A DNA stretch of 64,000 nt from Sternotherus odoratus (Eukaryota; Chordata; Testudines; Kinosternidae): NCBI GenBank assembly GCA_032164245.1, contig JAVMKO010000003.1, forward strand, positions 83,496,390 to 83,560,389, read 5' to 3'. This document shows positions 24,501 to 34,102 of this stretch, one piece after another. The notes under the pieces are model-generated. The model was not told the DNA's origin. It did no database searches and worked only from the letters and a program-made list of their open reading frames with translations. Position 1 is the stretch's first letter. The number at the start of each line of letters is the position of its first letter. Both the position numbers and the translations under genes were made by a program.

Positions 24501-25446
24501 CTTAGACTAAGCTTTGTAAATAACTTCATTAATATACAGCTCAGAACTAGACCATAAAATTCATGATTCATGTGGTTTATACAACTACACATACAGTGAA
24601 ATCCATCTTGAGCAACCATTCAAGGAAAAGATAAAAATCAGCTGTTTAAAAGAAGTCTAATGGAGGTAGAATAGAATTGTGCATAGTAAGTATGAGAATA
24701 TTTTAGGGCTGGTCTTCACTCGCGTGGCGCGGGATCGATCTTCTGGCCATCAATTTATCGCGTCTTGTTAAGACGCGATAAATCAATCGCCCCGGGCTCC
24801 CCCGTCGACTCCGGAACTCCAGCTTGCCGGGAGGCACAAGCTGGAGTCGACGGGGGAGCGCACCGCCGACTGCCGCCGCCATGGGGACGGCAGGTAAGTC
24901 GGCGGCAGATGTAGCTGAAGTTTGTGTATCTGCCGTCGATCCCCCACCCCAGTGAGGACAAACCCTTAGAGAGATTTCAGGACAGGAGGTTGTCTAAAAA
25001 GGGTGCTGTCTTATACAGGTTTCAATTATTTCACAGACAGAGCCAGCCAATCTGACTTGCAATGGTCCTAGAGGATACATATTCTATAACCCACAGTTTA
25101 AGGGTCTGAGCATATTGGTTACTTGGCTCTGGGGTTCTGTGACTTTGTTCACTGCACTTTAACCACCCAAACTGCAAGGAAAGCAGTTGGTGAATGATAG
25201 TGCTCCTTACATGTCTTGTCTCATGTTTCCCCAGGTTTCATGACCTACATCGTAGAGCCACTCTTTGAGGAATGGGCCAAGTTTACAGGAGACACTCCCC
25301 TATCCGAAAATATGCTAAGCCATCTCAGGAGGAACAAGGCCAAGTGGAGGAGTTTTCTCCACAAGCAACACAGCAGGAGCAATGACCACTCAGGTCAAGT
25401 GACTGAAAATGAAGAGCAGACTTTAATTGAAGGCGACATCCCATAG
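485..25446 (+). CDS. PDE7B: PDE7B, 3',5'-cyclic-AMP phosphodiesterase 7B (3' ten coding exons; 5' end outside window)
   Basis: High-affinity cAMP-specific phosphodiesterase that hydrolyses cAMP to AMP in the cytosol (family knowledge). Coding segments are 485-636, 1946-2009, 4611-4706, 6649-6749, 8828-8959, 15116-15207, 16361-16505, 20049-20145, 21638-21718 and 25235-25446. They sum to 1172 bp, in phase at every junction, giving 389 residues and a TAG stop. The HD-domain signatures are intact: [29 protein letters not shown] (metal ligands His, His-Asp, Asp) and IQIGFMTY with the substrate glutamine. [36 protein letters not shown] and [12 protein letters not shown] match PDE7B rather than PDE7A. 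About 60 N-terminal residues are missing, so the promoter and isoform-specific first exons cannot be seen. The C-terminal tail after the catalytic domain is short and acidic, ending in GDIP. No frameshift or stop is seen; the gene looks functional. Confidence 0.97.
637..1945 (+). other. PDE7B intron
   Basis: AT-rich intron between GTAAGA and TTTTCAG. No repeat or other gene is recognised in it. Confidence 0.85.
1946..2009 (+). CDS. PDE7B: PDE7B coding exon (window exon 2)
   Basis: Short 64-bp exon after TTTTCAG, with donor GTAAGT from 2010. It encodes [20 protein letters not shown] then N, and splits the following glycine codon after its first base. Confidence 0.96.
2586..2625. repeat. (TG)n microsatellite
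   Basis: About 20 uninterrupted TG units in a PDE7B intron, probably length-polymorphic. Confidence 0.98.
3736..3892 (+). mobile_element. Harbinger-like MITE fragment, one terminus only
   Basis: Begins GGGCTTGTCTACATGG directly after TAA, a PIF/Harbinger-style TWA target. The terminus resembles those of the Harbinger elements at 24706 and 52577 (GGGCTGGTCT..ACT). No matching opposite end was found, so it is probably truncated. The 3' limit is approximate. Confidence 0.4.
4358..4473. mobile_element. Short foldback MITE (TAGGGTTGCCAAC ends)
   Basis: About 116 bp bounded by TAGGGTTGCCAACC at the left and ..TTGACAACCCTA at the right, which are imperfect terminal inverted repeats (one change in the first ten bases). 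The interior is AT-rich with CTCCAGGA-type inner repeats. Superfamily is not assigned. Confidence 0.6.
4611..4706 (+). CDS. PDE7B: PDE7B coding exon (window exon 3)
   Basis: 96 bp after TATTTTCAG, donor GTAAGT from 4707. It encodes [20 protein letters not shown] and on to [10 protein letters not shown], and leaves one base of a valine codon. Confidence 0.96.
4707..6648 (+). other. PDE7B intron
   Basis: A 1.9-kb intron. Several open frames occur on both strands (for example at 5186-5434 and 5761-6141), but none resembles a known protein. No repeat is recognised apart from a GAAGTCAATGG motif at 4927-4939. Confidence 0.8.
6649..6749 (+). CDS. PDE7B: PDE7B coding exon (window exon 4), first metal-binding His
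   Basis: 101 bp after TTTCTAG, donor GTAATA from 6750, ending in phase 0. It encodes [20 protein letters not shown] and on to [18 protein letters not shown] holds the general-acid and metal-ligand histidines of class I phosphodiesterases. Confidence 0.97.
8154..8237. repeat. Small foldback unit nested in the hAT-type element
   Basis: Starts AGAGCCC and ends GGGCTCT (perfect 7-bp inverted ends). Inside are mirrored GGATAC / GGTATCC motifs around an AATTT centre. It may be an independent MITE inserted in the larger element or part of its core. Confidence 0.45.
8228..8505. repeat. Imperfect inverted repeat, ~44-bp arms
   Basis: The left arm contains GGAACCACAG..GAAAGGAGCAGAACGT (8242-8271). 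The right arm contains its reverse complement at 8460-8489 with four mismatches. The arms extend outward through GAGCTCTCC / GGGCTCTCC. About 190 bp separate them. Confidence 0.75.
8828..8959 (+). CDS. PDE7B: PDE7B coding exon (window exon 5), HD motif
   Basis: 132 bp, phase 0 at both ends, acceptor GTCCAG and donor GTGAGA. It encodes [20 protein letters not shown] followed by [20 protein letters not shown] and NLYQ. The HD dyad and downstream DHPG are the signature of the phosphodiesterase catalytic site. Confidence 0.97.
9549..10086 (+). mobile_element. Probable non-autonomous Helitron
   Basis: Begins TCTATAATAAAAG, a typical Helitron 5' end. It ends with a GC-rich hairpin, GCCTGTG-TA-CACGGGC (10060-10075), 11 nt before TTAG and followed by T. 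This fits the Helitron 3' layout (hairpin then CTRR, insertion before T) apart from C-to-T in CTAG. The 5' flanking base is C rather than A. The centre is a purine-rich tandem array. No Rep/helicase coding is present. Confidence 0.5.
9833..10045 (+). repeat. Purine-rich imperfect tandem repeat
   Basis: Repeats of a GAGAGCCGAGCGAGGGGGAG-type unit with variable G/A spacers, inside the Helitron-like element. Long open frames crossing it in several frames come from the composition. Confidence 0.85.
11787..12035. repeat. Pyrimidine-rich degenerate tandem repeat
   Basis: C/T-rich tract with recurring TGGTCCCTCCTCC-like segments (starts near 11825, 11880, 11970). No coding potential is claimed. Confidence 0.55.
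12041..12850. mobile_element. DNA-transposon remnant with GC-rich repeated core
   Basis: Opens with an AT-rich foldback-like arm (GTCATGGGC.. at 12056 and GCCCATGAC at 12095-12103) and passes into a GC-rich core. The core repeats GCCAGCACAGCACC, GGGACCACTGC and GGCTACTCCGG at irregular spacing. The opposite end is not visible; RTE-like sequence begins at about 12855. Family is not established. Confidence 0.4.
12855..13770 (-). mobile_element. RTE-like non-LTR retrotransposon fragment (reverse transcriptase 3' part)
   Basis: Read on the - strand, the region gives reverse-transcriptase pieces in shifting frames: [20 protein letters not shown], then the catalytic-box segment [20 protein letters not shown], then [19 protein letters not shown]. 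The order matches the C-terminal half of RTE-clade polymerases. Frameshifts and stops show it is dead. It is antisense to PDE7B. Limits are approximate. Confidence 0.65.
13338..13381. repeat. Perfect 19-bp inverted repeat, 6-bp loop
   Basis: Arms 13338-13356 (CTGGCATAGGAGAGGTCTG) and 13363-13381 are exact reverse complements around TGATAT. It lies inside the RTE-like fragment and interrupts its reading frames. Confidence 0.97.
15116..15207 (+). CDS. PDE7B: PDE7B coding exon (window exon 6)
   Basis: 92 bp after CTTCAG, donor GTAAGT from 15208. It encodes [20 protein letters not shown], then [10 protein letters not shown], and two bases of a threonine codon completed by the next exon. Confidence 0.97.
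15208..16360 (+). other. PDE7B intron
   Basis: A 1.15-kb intron. The only structure noted is the perfect hairpin at 15327-15361; no mobile element is recognised. Confidence 0.8.
15327..15361. repeat. Perfect 13-bp hairpin
   Basis: TAGTGTCTCACCC (15327-15339) and its exact complement (15349-15361) flank a 9-nt loop, 120 bp after a PDE7B donor site. Confidence 0.95.
16361..16505 (+). CDS. PDE7B: PDE7B coding exon (window exon 7)
   Basis: 145 bp after TGCCTACAG, donor GTACTT from 16506. It encodes [20 protein letters not shown] and continues through [20 protein letters not shown] to FMLQ. Confidence 0.97.
17249..18171. mobile_element. Non-autonomous hAT transposon with exact 8-bp target duplication
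   Basis: Left end CAGGGCCGGTGACAG, right end CTGTCGCCAGCCCTG, terminal inverted repeats differing at two of 15 positions. Both sides are flanked by the identical octamer GGTGGGGG (17241-17248 and 18172-18179), the duplication size of hAT transposases. The interior is C-rich for 500 bp and then very GC-rich. Long overlapping open frames here are compositional; no transposase is encoded. Confidence 0.85.
18225..18714. mobile_element. Long foldback (palindromic) element
   Basis: The left arm (18225 to about 18418) and right arm (about 18539-18714) are reverse complements over roughly 180 bp, both ending ACTAGT on the outside. Shared blocks include GAGCTTTCGTGGGCTAAGAC and CATCAGATGAATGTTGTG. 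A 120-bp non-repeated loop separates them. No open frame of note. The class is not established; it could be a MITE or an inverted duplication of one repeat. Confidence 0.8.
20049..20145 (+). CDS. PDE7B: PDE7B coding exon (window exon 8), catalytic Asp
   Basis: 97 bp after TACTTTCAG. It encodes [20 protein letters not shown] then [12 protein letters not shown]. The Asp of KCADICNP is a metal ligand. The donor GTCAGC (20146) lacks the usual purine at +3 but is required by the protein and phase. Confidence 0.96.
20685..21271. mobile_element. hAT-type element, copy 1 (CAGGGGTCGGCAA family)
   Basis: Left end CAGGGGTCGGCAAGCG, right end GGTTGCTGACCCCTG. A second copy of the same family lies at 47958-48258 and shares the AT-rich block TTTATTCACTCTAATTTAAG and the 3' block ATTGAAAATCAGCTCA-like. 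This copy has an extra GC-rich tandem array in its centre. Target duplications are not clear. Confidence 0.75.
20959..21192 (+). repeat. 41-bp minisatellite, ~5 copies
   Basis: Tandem units of about 41 bp built on GGCAGTGGGCTGAGCAGGAC followed by TGGCGGCCGGGACCCC, increasingly divergent towards the edges. It lies inside the hAT-type element. Confidence 0.85.
21638..21718 (+). CDS. PDE7B: PDE7B coding exon (window exon 9)
   Basis: 81 bp after TTTGATAG, donor GTGAGC from 21719. It encodes [20 protein letters not shown] then SVPSIQI. The glutamine of SIQIG is the invariant substrate-binding residue. Confidence 0.97.
24706..24965. mobile_element. PIF/Harbinger MITE with TTA target duplication
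   Basis: A 260-bp element. Left end GGGCTGGTCTTCACTCG; right end, reverse-complemented, GGGTTTGTCCTCACTGG. Exact TTA flanks (24703-24705, 24966-24968) are the PIF/Harbinger signature. The ends match those of the two-gene element at 52577-56904, so that family is a plausible transposase source. The interior has two strong hairpins (24753-24783 and within about 24797-24857). Confidence 0.85.
24753..24783. repeat. Perfect 14-bp hairpin inside the Harbinger MITE
   Basis: ATTTATCGCGTCTT and its exact reverse complement flank a 3-nt GTT loop. A second pair, CCCCCGTCGACTCC / GGAGTCGACGGGGG, encloses a nested CTCCAGCTTG / CAAGCTGGAG pair downstream. Confidence 0.95.
25235..25446 (+). CDS. PDE7B: PDE7B terminal coding exon (window exon 10)
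   Basis: Acceptor TTTCCCCAG. It encodes [20 protein letters not shown], then [20 protein letters not shown] and a polar, acidic tail ending GDIP before TAG at 25444-25446. It contains the end of the catalytic domain (IVEPLF) and the variable C-terminus. Confidence 0.97.
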
Positions 25447-28426
25447 TGCCAGTTTTGACTCTTCCTTATAGTACCGCTGTCTCTTCTTTGTTAGTCACAA
25501 CAGTAAGCCAAATCGTAAGGAGCTGTGAGGCCATTGTCAACCATGTGGAAAGGGAAGAAAAAGGGAAGCAGAAGCTATAAGGGTCCTCATGAATAACCCA
25601 CCCTACTTCTGGGTTTCAAATCTGAGCTCCTTTGAACTCACTCCTCTTCCTTATCCTTCTACATGTCTCTGAAGCCATTCATCACTTCTGATCATTGCTT
25701 GAATAAGGAACTCCATTCAGTAGTGATGAATCTGGGCCAGTAAGTGGCTACCAACTAACAGGGATGATTAGAGAGAAAGCATGGGAGATGCCAACATATT
25801 TCATTCACCCTGGCTCATATAGCTGTATATAGGCCCAGAGCGCCGTACACAGTTTTAAGTCTGGCAGCTGGACTGCGCATTAAACCACCAGCATCTTCAG
25901 AACTCAGAGGACAGTGGCTGAGTGAGAGTGCACAGAGGAGAGAATCTCATTATTTTAATAATTAAAATAATTAAAAAAACCTTTTTAACTTTTGTATTCT
26001 GTGCACTAGACAACAGATCTAGAAACCTTGGTCCGAGATTATTCTATATAACTCAGTGGGGACAAGGCTCATTTGGTTAATCATTTTTATGCCACTTTAG
26101 ATAAGAGACGGACATCTTCTCATTGTAGGGAACAGCAGTCCCTAGCAAATGAAAGGGAAGGTGTTGTACAGTCTAAACCTTTGCAACATTACCAGATCTA
26201 TCTTTTTGATGACTCTGTGTCAATGACATGTTTATATTCATGTGTACATGTTCTGTAAATACAAGGCGCTACTGATTCCCATGCCAAAATACTGAAGTAT
26301 TATGGGATTGCTACCTGTATAAACAATGGCACTGTGAACAGAATACTGTTAGTTTTAATACAAGAGAAAGCATTTGTAAATATGGTATAGAGTTTATTAA
26401 TACACTATTGTTTGCAGATAAAGGCCTTAACTTTTAGCAGCCTTCACTGCTAGCTGTCCAATCATAGCATCTGACCGATCTTTCCATTTTCAGCCTTCCC
26501 GCAGACGTCATAAAAGAATGAAATCTGGCAGGGCATTTTCTGGAAACTTCACATGCATTCCATATGAACTCATAGTGTTTAATCCATGACATAGTGCACA
26601 CTCAATCTAATCAGATGCTTCACAAAGCCTGAAGATTTTTTTTAAACCACAACAATATTACACAATCTATTTTGCAGCTCAAACTGGTAAACATATGGTC
26701 ATGAGTTTTAATTGTTATTAAGCAGCAGAGCAGTCTACAATGCCAAACACACCCAAGTGAGGGTTGGATGCTGGTTTTGATCCAGGCATTCTGGCAGTTC
26801 TAGATTCCATTTGTTGTCTCAAATGATGCAGAACTGTAATGTCACTTTTTATTTATATTTTAGTCTGTAGATGGGGAAAATACCTAAAAAACCTATCTTA
26901 AGAAAAATACTTTACCCAGCTTTTATCATTTTTAAATCTCACTTAATGAGTTAATACATTGCAGTCAATCTAGTAAGTTCCTGCTTAACTATTACTGACA
27001 GTAATTAGGTGGGAGCTTTCCCTGCTCGCTTCTAATATTTTTGAAAGATATGCATTGTAGCCTGCCCCATAAACATCCTCTGTTGGGACATTCATTGGAA
27101 CCCACTCCTTAAGTTCCTCCAGTCAGATGAAACTTCAACCTGGAGCACTAACTCGTGTTAGTCAAGTGTTTGTTTAGTGTGTTACCCTGCTAACAAGTGC
27201 AATGCTGTTACATCACTATTTTTTCTACTCAAAATTGTGCCAATCTTATTTAAGGATATTTTCTGTTAGAAGTCGTCCTCCGTTTCAGGAGCCATAGTAG
27301 TACAATTGTATCGTGTGACATGACTGTCTTGGAGAGAGAGCAACATAGGCCAATACAGTTAATGTTAAATTTATAGAGAACGTTTGAAAATATGTTTACT
27401 CTTGCTGTAAAAGTACAGGGTCATAAGGGATATTTTAATCATAAAAAAGGATTAATGATGCTGTTAGAGGTAAAATTTTCATACTCGCAAGAGAGACAAT
27501 AAATTAAGGGCATAATCTAAGTTTTAGTAAAGAAGGATATGCATTTTATGAGTAATATATGTGTAGAATCAATTGGTGGAAAAGGGGACAGAAGCACATA
27601 GTGAAGTATAAAGGTGAAATTTAGATAACACTGGTAAGACAAAGCATGGTGTGCCAGATAGCTTGGTCCTCTCCTATCATTTTATATTGTGTGGCAATAG
27701 ATAGCCAACAATGAAAACATTTTTCTTCCTCAAGCCTCCCAAGCAGGACACACATCACATTGCAGTTTGCTATCTGCTCTTACTAAGAGTGTCTGCAATT
27801 CAGGGAGGGAGGGAGGGAATCACTGCTTAAGTAATGGAACAAGAGTGCGTGCCCTTCCAAAACATAGTTGTTGCCTTTTCAACCATTGCATCATCTGTGA
27901 TCAAAATAAATGCCCCTTCTATTGTTTGCTAACCTGTACTGCTGCATTCTTTTGGGGACCTATTTTTCCTCCTGATACTGTACCCCATAGGTTTAGAATA
28001 AGTCAGGACATGTGTTACTCATAACACAGAGCCCTTGAAGGATAAACAGCACTTTAGAAGATAGGCAGGTTTTTTACGTATCTCCAGAAGTGGGAAAGAG
28101 AATGCCCCATCCCTTTTATGTGTTTTTAATTATAAAATGTAAACCTCTCTCCAGTTAGTTTGGAAGATTTTTTTTAAAAGCTGTTCTATAGCTTTTAATG
28201 AAACAAGTCTATTCAATATTGTATGTTGCCAGTTGTTTATCTCAACTAGCATGTAGCAACAGAGTCAGATAATTGTGGCATTTCATACATTAATTCGCTG
28301 TTGTGGGGAGTTTGTAGAAAATAGATCCAGGGGCAGATCTTTGCATGCTCAGAGGTCTGCTGTGATGTCCACAGTACAACCTGGACTTTTGTTATTAAGA
28401 TCTGTTATTCATTTCAACCTTACAAA
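25447..28426 (+). other. PDE7B: Probable PDE7B 3' UTR (end not determined)
   Basis: About 3 kb of AT-rich sequence without recognisable repeats, unlike the flanking DNA, consistent with a long 3' UTR. Canonical AATAAA hexamers occur at 27498-27503 and 27905-27910. Which one, if either, is used cannot be told from sequence. No other gene is seen here. Confidence 0.55.
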
Positions 28427-28705
28427 CAGGGCTGGCCCACAATATTTTGGCACCTGAGTTGGGGAGCTCAAATGACATCCTCATGCCTCCTCGCTTTGGC
28501 CAAAACTTTAAAAGGTTTCTTGTGCCCTCCTTCCTCCAGCACAGCACTCCACCATCTCTGTGTAGCTAGAGCAGAGAGAATACATATGCGCCAGCAGCAG
28601 ACACACTTTTCTACACTCTGGGTCCTAGTGGTGCCCCCCCCACACACACACACAAAAAAAAAAATCAGGCACCTGAGGCTTTGCCTCATGGTAAGGCCAG
28701 CCCTC
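28427..28705. mobile_element. Short hAT-type element (CAGGGCTGGCC ends)
   Basis: Left end CAGGGCTGGCCC, right end AAGGCCAGCCCT with the last G changed. Flanks CTTACAAA and CTTATACA agree at six of eight positions, as expected for an aged 8-bp target duplication. Contains a short C/A-rich simple repeat near 28636-28665. Confidence 0.6.
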
Positions 28706-29971
28706 CTTATACAGTTAAAGTTCCTAACTATGCTAAGTTAAAGAAGCTGCTCTTAAAAATAGAGGAGGACTTTCTTTTCATGTAACTGAAATGCACACAC
28801 CTGCAAAAGTTGTAAACAATCATCTTTACTAGTGAAACAATACTTGAAAGAAATTCAGGCTGGCTTCAGTATCTACCTAAATGACATGTAAATCAAAGGA
28901 ATTATACTAGCCATGGTCTATCTAAGCCGGTTTGCCTCAGGTGCTCCAGACCAGTTCACATCAAAGGAGGGCTGTGAAGTGAGCCCTGGGACAGGTGCTT
29001 GCCAACCAGACAGTTTGGGCCTGTGTGCTGAAAAGCAGGAATTCTGGGTGAGTTCTCCCATTTATTTTCCCCATGGAAGATGTCTGACTGCACTTGATGT
29101 GCTCACTTCAACACCACCAGTAACTAAATATACACTGTTGCTTCATGTGTTATATTTTGTCTTGTTTGGAGCACAAAAATACTTGTAAAACCCCAGGCTG
29201 GGAATGGGGCACTAGAATGACAAGGTAGGGAAAAATTAAACATTTGCACAAAAGGAGGAGGATATGGACTTTTGTCCCGTTAGCTGCATTTGACACTTTA
29301 GAGAAGACCTATGTAAATTAATTCTTACTTCTTCTAAGAGGGCCTAATGGGTCTGCTTGGCTCAAGTTCAAGAGTTTTCCAGTTGGGTTCGCTTTTTAGA
29401 AGTGCATACTGAAAAGCGCTCTCAAGCATCCTGCTACACAAATATATATAGATCACTTACCTTGGTTAAAATCCATATTTGTTTTCTTAAAGGAAAGATT
29501 ATGTACTGCCATAGATGTGACTTCTGTAATTAAAAATTAATGAAAGCAAGGAAAATAGTTTAATTAGACTATTGATTTGTAAAGCATATACACATGGTTT
29601 TTTGCTATATCGGAGCCTTAAATAGCAGCAGAGGATCAGCAGTTAGACCACTAATGAAAGAAAAAGGAAAGCAACACAGAAGTAAACATGAGAGCGAGAG
29701 AGAGATTGTGGCAGGTCACAGTTTTAGCCCAAGACATTCTTCATGTTTTAGACAAAACAAATGTAAGAAAAGTAGACTAATTACAGTAGCAGCCAAAGGA
29801 CTCATTAGCAGAACACAATAATGTAGGCCATTATGCACAACATGGTCGAAGAAAGCGTAGATTTGGACTCCATGTCACTAGAGTTGGTGACTGGACAAAA
29901 ATGACAGGAACTGGCTTTCCATCTGACTAACTGTGGATTGTGGAGCACCTCAAGGCTTCGGATAAAACATC
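28706..29971. other. Intergenic, nothing recognised
   Basis: AT-rich sequence between two hAT-type elements. No repeat family, exon or RNA gene could be recognised. Confidence 0.6.
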
Positions 29972-29979
29972 TTTTAGAT

Positions 29980-30250
29980 CAGCGGGTCTCAAACTTATTT
30001 AGCCCGCGACCCCTTTTCGTTCACCGTCGGCGTGCCGCGACCCCTCCAGTCCGGCTGCGGCGCAACACCCTCCCTCCCCCCCCCCGGTCCCCGCCGCGGC
30101 CGGCTGCACCCGGGCCTCCCCGTCCCTGCCGCGGCCGGGCAGCCAGCTGCGTGCCGCCCCCGCCCCACCGCCGCGAGTTGCGGTGGCAGGAGCTCACAAC
30201 CCCCCCCCCCGGGGGGAGCGCTCGGCAACCCCCCAGTTTGAGAAACCCTG
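29980..30250. mobile_element. hAT MITE with exact 8-bp target duplication
   Basis: Left end CAGCGGGTCTCAAACTT, right end AGTTTGAGAAACCCTG, terminal inverted repeats of the CAGNGGTTCTCAAACT type. Identical octamers TTTTAGAT flank it (29972-29979, 30251-30258). The core is extremely GC-rich with homopolymer C/G runs. Confidence 0.9.
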
Positions 30251-30258
30251 TTTTAGAT

Positions 30259-31299
30259 GAAGGAGACAGCCTACAAATGAGCATTGAAAAGACTATAGAA
30301 TAAGGTTCTCCAGCCCCAAAAAACACCAAGCTTGGCCAGCACTCTCATGCAGCACAACAAAAGGAGGAGACGTGACAGAATGTGAGGTAAACAAGCTAGG
30401 ATTGTACTGCACAACATTCTTCAAACAACACCTACCCAAAACAATTACCAAGCAAGGTTCAAACCAACCAAAAAGGGGCCTACAGTGTAATAGGTGACCT
30501 ACTAGCACTTTTCTTTCTATGATTGTTTTAACTTGTGCAGTTCATTAAGCCTATATTGTAAGGTATGAAAGAAATTCCATTGACACCACTAGCAGCACAC
30601 TAAATAAAATGGACCATCTTTCACACTGCATCTTAGACACTTCACTAGCCCTTAGAGCCAGTAAACTCCACAGTCTCTCAGCCAAAACCAAGAGAAAAGC
30701 CCAACAGCTCTAGTGGGAGCCGTGATCCCAGTCATGGCTGACCACCACACAAACTGTAGCAGTGATGACTTTCACCAGGCCAGTTAGTCAGCATACCAAC
30801 CACAATTTATTCCCTGATGAGAGACAGTCTGTGTCTCTGAACTGAGCTGGATACAAGATGGTCCCTTTTGCCTGACTTATGTCACAGAAGATCAGTATGT
30901 GTAATTCACTGGTAATTAGGCATAAAGGTTAGTATTTGTTTTTACAGTAGACAATTAAATTTGAAATAACCAAGCATGCAAATACAAAAAAAAAAAAAAA
31001 AGGCAAGCTGTCCTGCAAGAATGTGTACTTCTTTTTACTTTCCCGTTGGTGCAAACAATCATTTATTGCCATAATCCATCCGATATTTTAGGTACACAAA
31101 CTTTTACATGCAGAACATAAAAAGTTTGACCTGGATGTATAGTATACTCTGTTAATCTTTGAACACAAAATTGTATAGAAATGTCCTGTTTATTGTAAAA
31201 ATGTATTACACAGCCATACAGATACCGAATACAACTATATGAGCTAAATCCAGTGAAATCAGCTTTCATTGACTTCAATTGGACTAGGATTCTGCTCAC

Positions 31300-31330
<31 letters not shown>

Positions 31331-32238
31331 CACGCGTGCATCATGTGTAACAAGCTGAAAGGATGTAACAGATTGTGTGAAAATTCTGTGACTGCTATGC
31401 AGGGATGCTGAGAATTAAACGCGAGACAACTATATCTTTTTTGTTTTGCATACTGCTGTAAGTATTCATCATGTCAAAGGATGACAATAAAAAGAATCAC
31501 AGAATGACATGTAGCTGAAGTGTATTGGTAGAAGACAATTATCAGTGAAACATTTGCTCAACACTTGCTAAAATGTTCTGACTTGAGAAGGTCATCAGAA
31601 TTCGCCTCTGCCCACCCTCCCGCCAGCCCACCCCCACCCACTAAGCTACCAGTTTACTTGTTTATGGGAAACATAGAGGCCCAAATTCATGCCTTAAGTG
31701 ACTATGTATTTAACTGTAAATGCCCCAGGGAGAAATTTAGTCAATTGTTTCTGTGTTTTTGTTCTAAAGAGGTAATATGTGGATTTTCAAACAGGGCTAA
31801 ATGTCCAGAGTTACAACAGCTAGTAATAAAATGAGAGCTTTGGAAGGGAGAAAAAACTCATGCTCCAGGGCTTAACTCAATCTCTATCCATTACATTCTA
31901 AAATGAGTCTTTAATTTGAGGGAGGCAGATCATGTCACATTTACCTCTTGTGGTGTTTCTTGCACCTTCCTCTGAAGCAACTGAGGCTACACACTGCCAC
32001 ATATAAGCTCCTGGCCTAGCTGGACTACTGATCTGATCCAGTAGGAAATTCTTATCTTCCCATTGTAAGGAAATGTGTCACTACCACATATGGATGGATC
32101 CTGTAGCACGGGCTTTTGACATTTCACAGATTCTTAAAATACATCAAAAAAGTGTTCACTGGTGTTTTCAGTTTGTACTTGTATAACTAGCTAATAGCTC
32201 CATGTGTGCAAATAAAATACAGATTGTGGAAGGACAAG
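30259..32238. other. Intergenic, low-complexity runs only
   Basis: No gene. A poly(A) run at 30986-31001 and a (TG)n tract at 31300-31326 are the only simple features. Confidence 0.6.
31300..31326. repeat. (TG)n microsatellite
   Basis: About 13 TG units, followed by a degenerate CGTGCACGCGTGCA stretch. Confidence 0.95.
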
Positions 32239-32240
32239 TA

Positions 32241-32651
32241 CAGTGGAGTCGCATCTTACGCGGGAGTTAGATTCTAAAGTCAGCACATAAGGCAAAACCT
32301 GTGTATAGTCAAAATTACCCTTGAAAATCCCTTATATCGCCCATAAAGTACAATATACATGGTTTGGGGTATACAACCCTGTATAGTAATGTGTGTGTAT
32401 AAATGTAGACACACTCAGCGTGGCAAGCTGCTCACACTAGGAGAGGCATGCGGGAACTGAGACCGACTGAGGGAACAGCAGATTCACATCTCCCATCTCA
32501 TGCTCACCCCGGGGCATACGCTCACTGAATGGAATGGTGGGTGAAATTGGCAGCACTATTTAAATTGTTATTTTTCTCTTCTTTTTTTTTTTGCCGAGCG
32601 CATATAGTTGAATTTGCATAAGTTAAATGTGCATATGATGTGACTCCACTG
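32241..32651. mobile_element. Tigger/pogo-like MITE
   Basis: Left end CAGTGGAGTCGCATCTTACG, right end reverse-complemented CAGTGGAGTCACATCATATG, flanked on both sides by TA (32239-32240, 32652-32653), as for Tc1/mariner-pogo elements. 411 bp, no transposase. Confidence 0.75.
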
Positions 32652-32653
32652 TA

Positions 32654-34102
32654 GATCTGAACCCAAGTCCTAGTCCCTTTCTACAATAGACCCAGTTTGA
32701 TATCTGGAGGCTTTAGGTCTTAGAACTAATCAGAATTTATTTCTGGTAACCCAAGGCTAATATCAGTCAAGTTGCCAGATCATGAGTACTAAATGCTAGG
32801 GTAGCCCTGGGACAAGATTCAGTAAAAGATACACCAAACCAGGCTCTTTCAGGTCTTTCGCATGGAGTATTTGATTAAATTCAGTTTTTATAGAAAAATG
32901 AATATTGGGAATATGACATGAAAAAAAACCTAAAAATGACACTAAGGATTATTTGGCCGAAATTTGCTTTTTGGGGGTGGGTAGATAGGAGGGTTTAAGA
33001 CAGCAAAACCCCTGACAAAAAACTAAGTAAATCTCCACTGCTCCTGGAAAAGTCTAGGCAAACATGTAACTTACTTTAACAGTCAAAGACGTTTTAACAA
33101 ACAAAATTGTTCAACTCTGTTAAAAATATCTTCAGTACTTCAATTCAAGAGCTTGGGATGGGGCTGGGGTGAAAAAAGGGAAGAATTGTGGCAGCCGGAA
33201 GTCTAAGAAGGAGTTAAAGCAAAAATACAGCTCTGTATAATCAACTGACTGTTTCAGTTCCTAGTATTTACATCATGATCTGTACTTTAAACAGAACACA
33301 AGCTCAGGAATGCAGTATTTCATCCCTCACTCCATAAAGTAGCAATAAACTTCCTTTCTCCATTTCACTGATGAATTAAACTTATTTCTTCGTACTTAAT
33401 ACCTACACATGCCCTTCTAACAATAGAAACAGTGCATAATTCTCATAATAGAAGCAAACAAAGTAATATAGAATACCCTCTTGGAACATTCAGCCCTGCC
33501 TTAAACAACATACCACTGAGGGAGAAGAGATAAACACCTTAAGAATCACCCTCAGCAACTGAAGACACAGACTTGAACTCTCATCATATTATTGCCCTGT
33601 GTCCATATGCCCTTTCCAGCAGACCCATCCCTACAAGACAGACGCATAATGTAGAATTGAGTAACTGTTGTATTGATCTCAACATGACTTTGACAAAAGC
33701 AGTCCTCTTACTGAGCACATCTCTCATTAAAAACTCCTGTCTTTGTCATCATAATACTGAAACTGCCCAAGTGGGTCAGGGTCCATCTTTTTGACTCCCA
33801 TCTCTCCTCCAGCATTACTAAGGTGCCAATCCTGCTAAAAGACTGCGTATGCAATGGCTAATGCAGAGCAGAGTGAATAGGTGTCTTTTCCCAATACAGA
33901 TACAAGGTCAACTGTGTTACTAAAACCTTGCTGGTCCCCATAACATCAGGTATTACTAATCAGTAATAACTGCGTACCTCAGGGGCCAATGAAATAAAAG
34001 TGTTGGAAGTGTACAAAAATATGTTAACATAGCAAATAAATCTGAACAACACACTAGTGACCCAAATGTAAGTGACCCCTGGAAGCTGTGTAACGATAAA
34101 AA
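32654..34102. other. Intergenic, nothing recognised
   Basis: AT-rich DNA without recognisable repeats or coding potential. Confidence 0.55.

Larger units (their letters stand above)
21719..25234 (+). other. PDE7B intron
   Basis: A 3.5-kb AT-rich intron. The only mobile element recognised is the Harbinger MITE near its 3' end (24706-24965). 21719-24700 holds no supported feature. Confidence 0.8.

Noticed and set aside
27498..27910. AATAAA hexamers as the definite end of PDE7B
   Set aside because: Two candidates and no transcript evidence; recorded only as possible.
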